Source of the DNA: Geobacteraceae bacterium
GTDB taxonomy: Bacteria > Desulfobacterota > Desulfuromonadia > Desulfuromonadales > Desulfuromonadaceae
DNA length: 5,401 nucleotides
Reading direction: 5' to 3'
Assembly (NCBI GenBank): GCA_020201305.1
Contig: JAIVHC010000241.1
Location: forward strand, 1 to 5,401
Part shown: piece by piece, positions 4,666 to 5,401 of the stretch
Layout of the letters: each line of letters opens with the position of its first letter
Position numbering within the stretch: position 1 is the first letter of the stretch
Position numbers and translations under genes: made by a program
Notes under the pieces: generated by a model
Seen by the model: only the letters and a program-made list of their open reading frames with translations
What the model was told of the DNA's origin: nothing
The model's database searches: none

Positions 4666-5401
4666 TTCCGAGTTTTTCTGCGGACTTTACCATCTCCCCA
4701 TCGGGATCAACCAGATTCAACTGCCCCACAGCCGCTTCAATGGGCACCGATACAACCTCTCGCCCTCGAAGGGACACCATATGTCCGAATGTGCCTTCCG
4801 CAATCAGGTCGACAGCTTTGACCCCGAATCTGCTGCCGAGGATACGATCGAAGTGGGAGGGAGTACCACCGCGCTGCAGATGACCCAGCACCACAGTGCG
4901 GACCTCCATCTCCAGGCAGTTGTTGAGCTGCTCTGCAACGGTATGCCCTACCCCCCCCAGGCGCTTTACTCCGGTAGGGGTGGTTCCAGCTTCAGCCTGG
5001 ACTACCTGGCCACCGTCTTTAGGGAATGCGCCTTCAGACACAACCACAATGGAGAATTTGCGCCCCGAGCTGCGTCGGTCCCGGATTGAGGCGCACACTT
5101 TGTTGATATCAAAAGGTATTTCCGGGAGAAGGATGACATCAGCGCCCCCCGCAATCCCGGATTCAAGGGCAATCCAGCCGGCGTCGCGCCCCATCACTTC
5201 AACCACCATTACACGCTGGTGACTCTCCGCAGTGGTGTGCAGACGATCCAGAGCCTCGGTTACCACTCCCACAGCGGTATTGTAGCCAAAGGTCACATCC
5301 GTGGCACGCAGGTCGTTATCGATGGTTTTAGGTACACCCACCACATTCATCCCCAGTTGTTGCAGATGCAGTGCGATTTTGAGGGTGCCATCCCCTCCCA
5401 C
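4649..5401 (-). CDS. 6-phosphofructokinase, group III type, C-terminal 250 residues
   Basis: PFK phosphorylates fructose 6-phosphate to fructose 1,6-bisphosphate in glycolysis. The gene enters from the right edge, so about 100 N-terminal residues are missing; the GTG at the edge is an internal Val (VGGDGT), not a start. Visible motifs are GGDGT (2-6), PKTIDND with the catalytic aspartates (24-30), a RLHTTAESHQRVMVVEVMG region (53-71), MGRDAGWIA (70-78), LGHLQRGGTPS (172-182) and a C-terminal AEKLGIMLGR. The PKTIDNDL...ATDVTFG style and HTTAESH are typical of the actinobacterial/deltaproteobacterial group III enzymes. The phosphoryl-donor positions are Gly (GGDG, not GGDD) and Lys (PKTID, not PGTID). 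That combination is known for ATP-using group III PFKs, so ATP rather than pyrophosphate is the likelier donor (inference). Its 3' end overlaps the CDF gene by 17 bases in convergent orientation. Confidence 0.93.
   Translation of the reverse strand: MGGDGTLKIALHLQQLGMNVVGVPKTIDNDLRATDVTFGYNTAVGVVTEALDRLHTTAESHQRVMVVEVMGRDAGWIALESGIAGGADVILLPEIPFDINKVCASIRDRRSSGRKFSIVVVSEGAFPKDGGQVVQAEAGTTPTGVKRLGGVGHTVAEQLNNCLEMEVRTVVLGHLQRGGTPSHFDRILGSRFGVKAVDLIAEGTFGHMVSLRGREVVSVPIEAAVGQLNLVDPDGEMVKSAEKLGIMLGR

Noticed and set aside
4649..5222. Plus-strand open frames within the phosphofructokinase region
   Set aside because: They are antisense to a well-conserved enzyme and have no recognisable product.

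Overview
The window is a dense stretch of bacterial housekeeping genes, apart from one roughly 225-base non-coding gap that holds a repeat-like element. The genes are a histone-deacetylase-family protein, yhbY-rsmD-coaD, yacG-queD-queE, and an ancient-type 6-phosphofructokinase beside a cation diffusion facilitator (CDF). This set, the moderate GC content and the style of the proteins suggest an anaerobic delta-proteobacterium of the Desulfuromonas/Geobacter/Pelobacter type. That placement is inferred from memory of the families and was not checked by a search.

Left part (1-1807): a deacetylase gene runs off the left edge on the minus strand. Across a 200-base divergent gap it faces a tight plus-strand operon. 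That operon encodes YhbY (ribosome-associated RNA-binding protein), RsmD (16S rRNA m2G966 methyltransferase) and CoaD (phosphopantetheine adenylyltransferase). It ends at a perfect 13-bp inverted repeat that straddles the end of coaD and the 21-base gap before queE.

Middle part (1813-3157, minus strand): yacG, queD and queE are read as one operon. QueD and QueE make consecutive intermediates of the 7-deazaguanine (preQ0/queuosine) pathway. YacG is a small zinc protein known as a gyrase inhibitor and probably shares only transcription with them. yacG and queD both start with GTG behind good Shine-Dalgarno sequences, and queE overlaps queD by 29 bases.

Right part (3158-5401): the gap between divergent yacG and a 159-residue protein of unknown function is almost filled by an element of about 185 bp. 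It has imperfect 26-bp terminal inverted repeats and a perfect 20-bp internal palindrome. A promoter-like pair starting in its right end would begin a transcript at, or next to, the start codon of the unknown gene. Next comes a CDF metal transporter gene that is broken as sequenced: about 70 codons are missing and the frame changes at the junction. Its last 17 bases overlap the convergent phosphofructokinase gene, which runs off the right edge.

I found no convincing new multi-gene system. The points most worth checking are the inverted-repeat element with its outward promoter, and the CDF deletion/frameshift.
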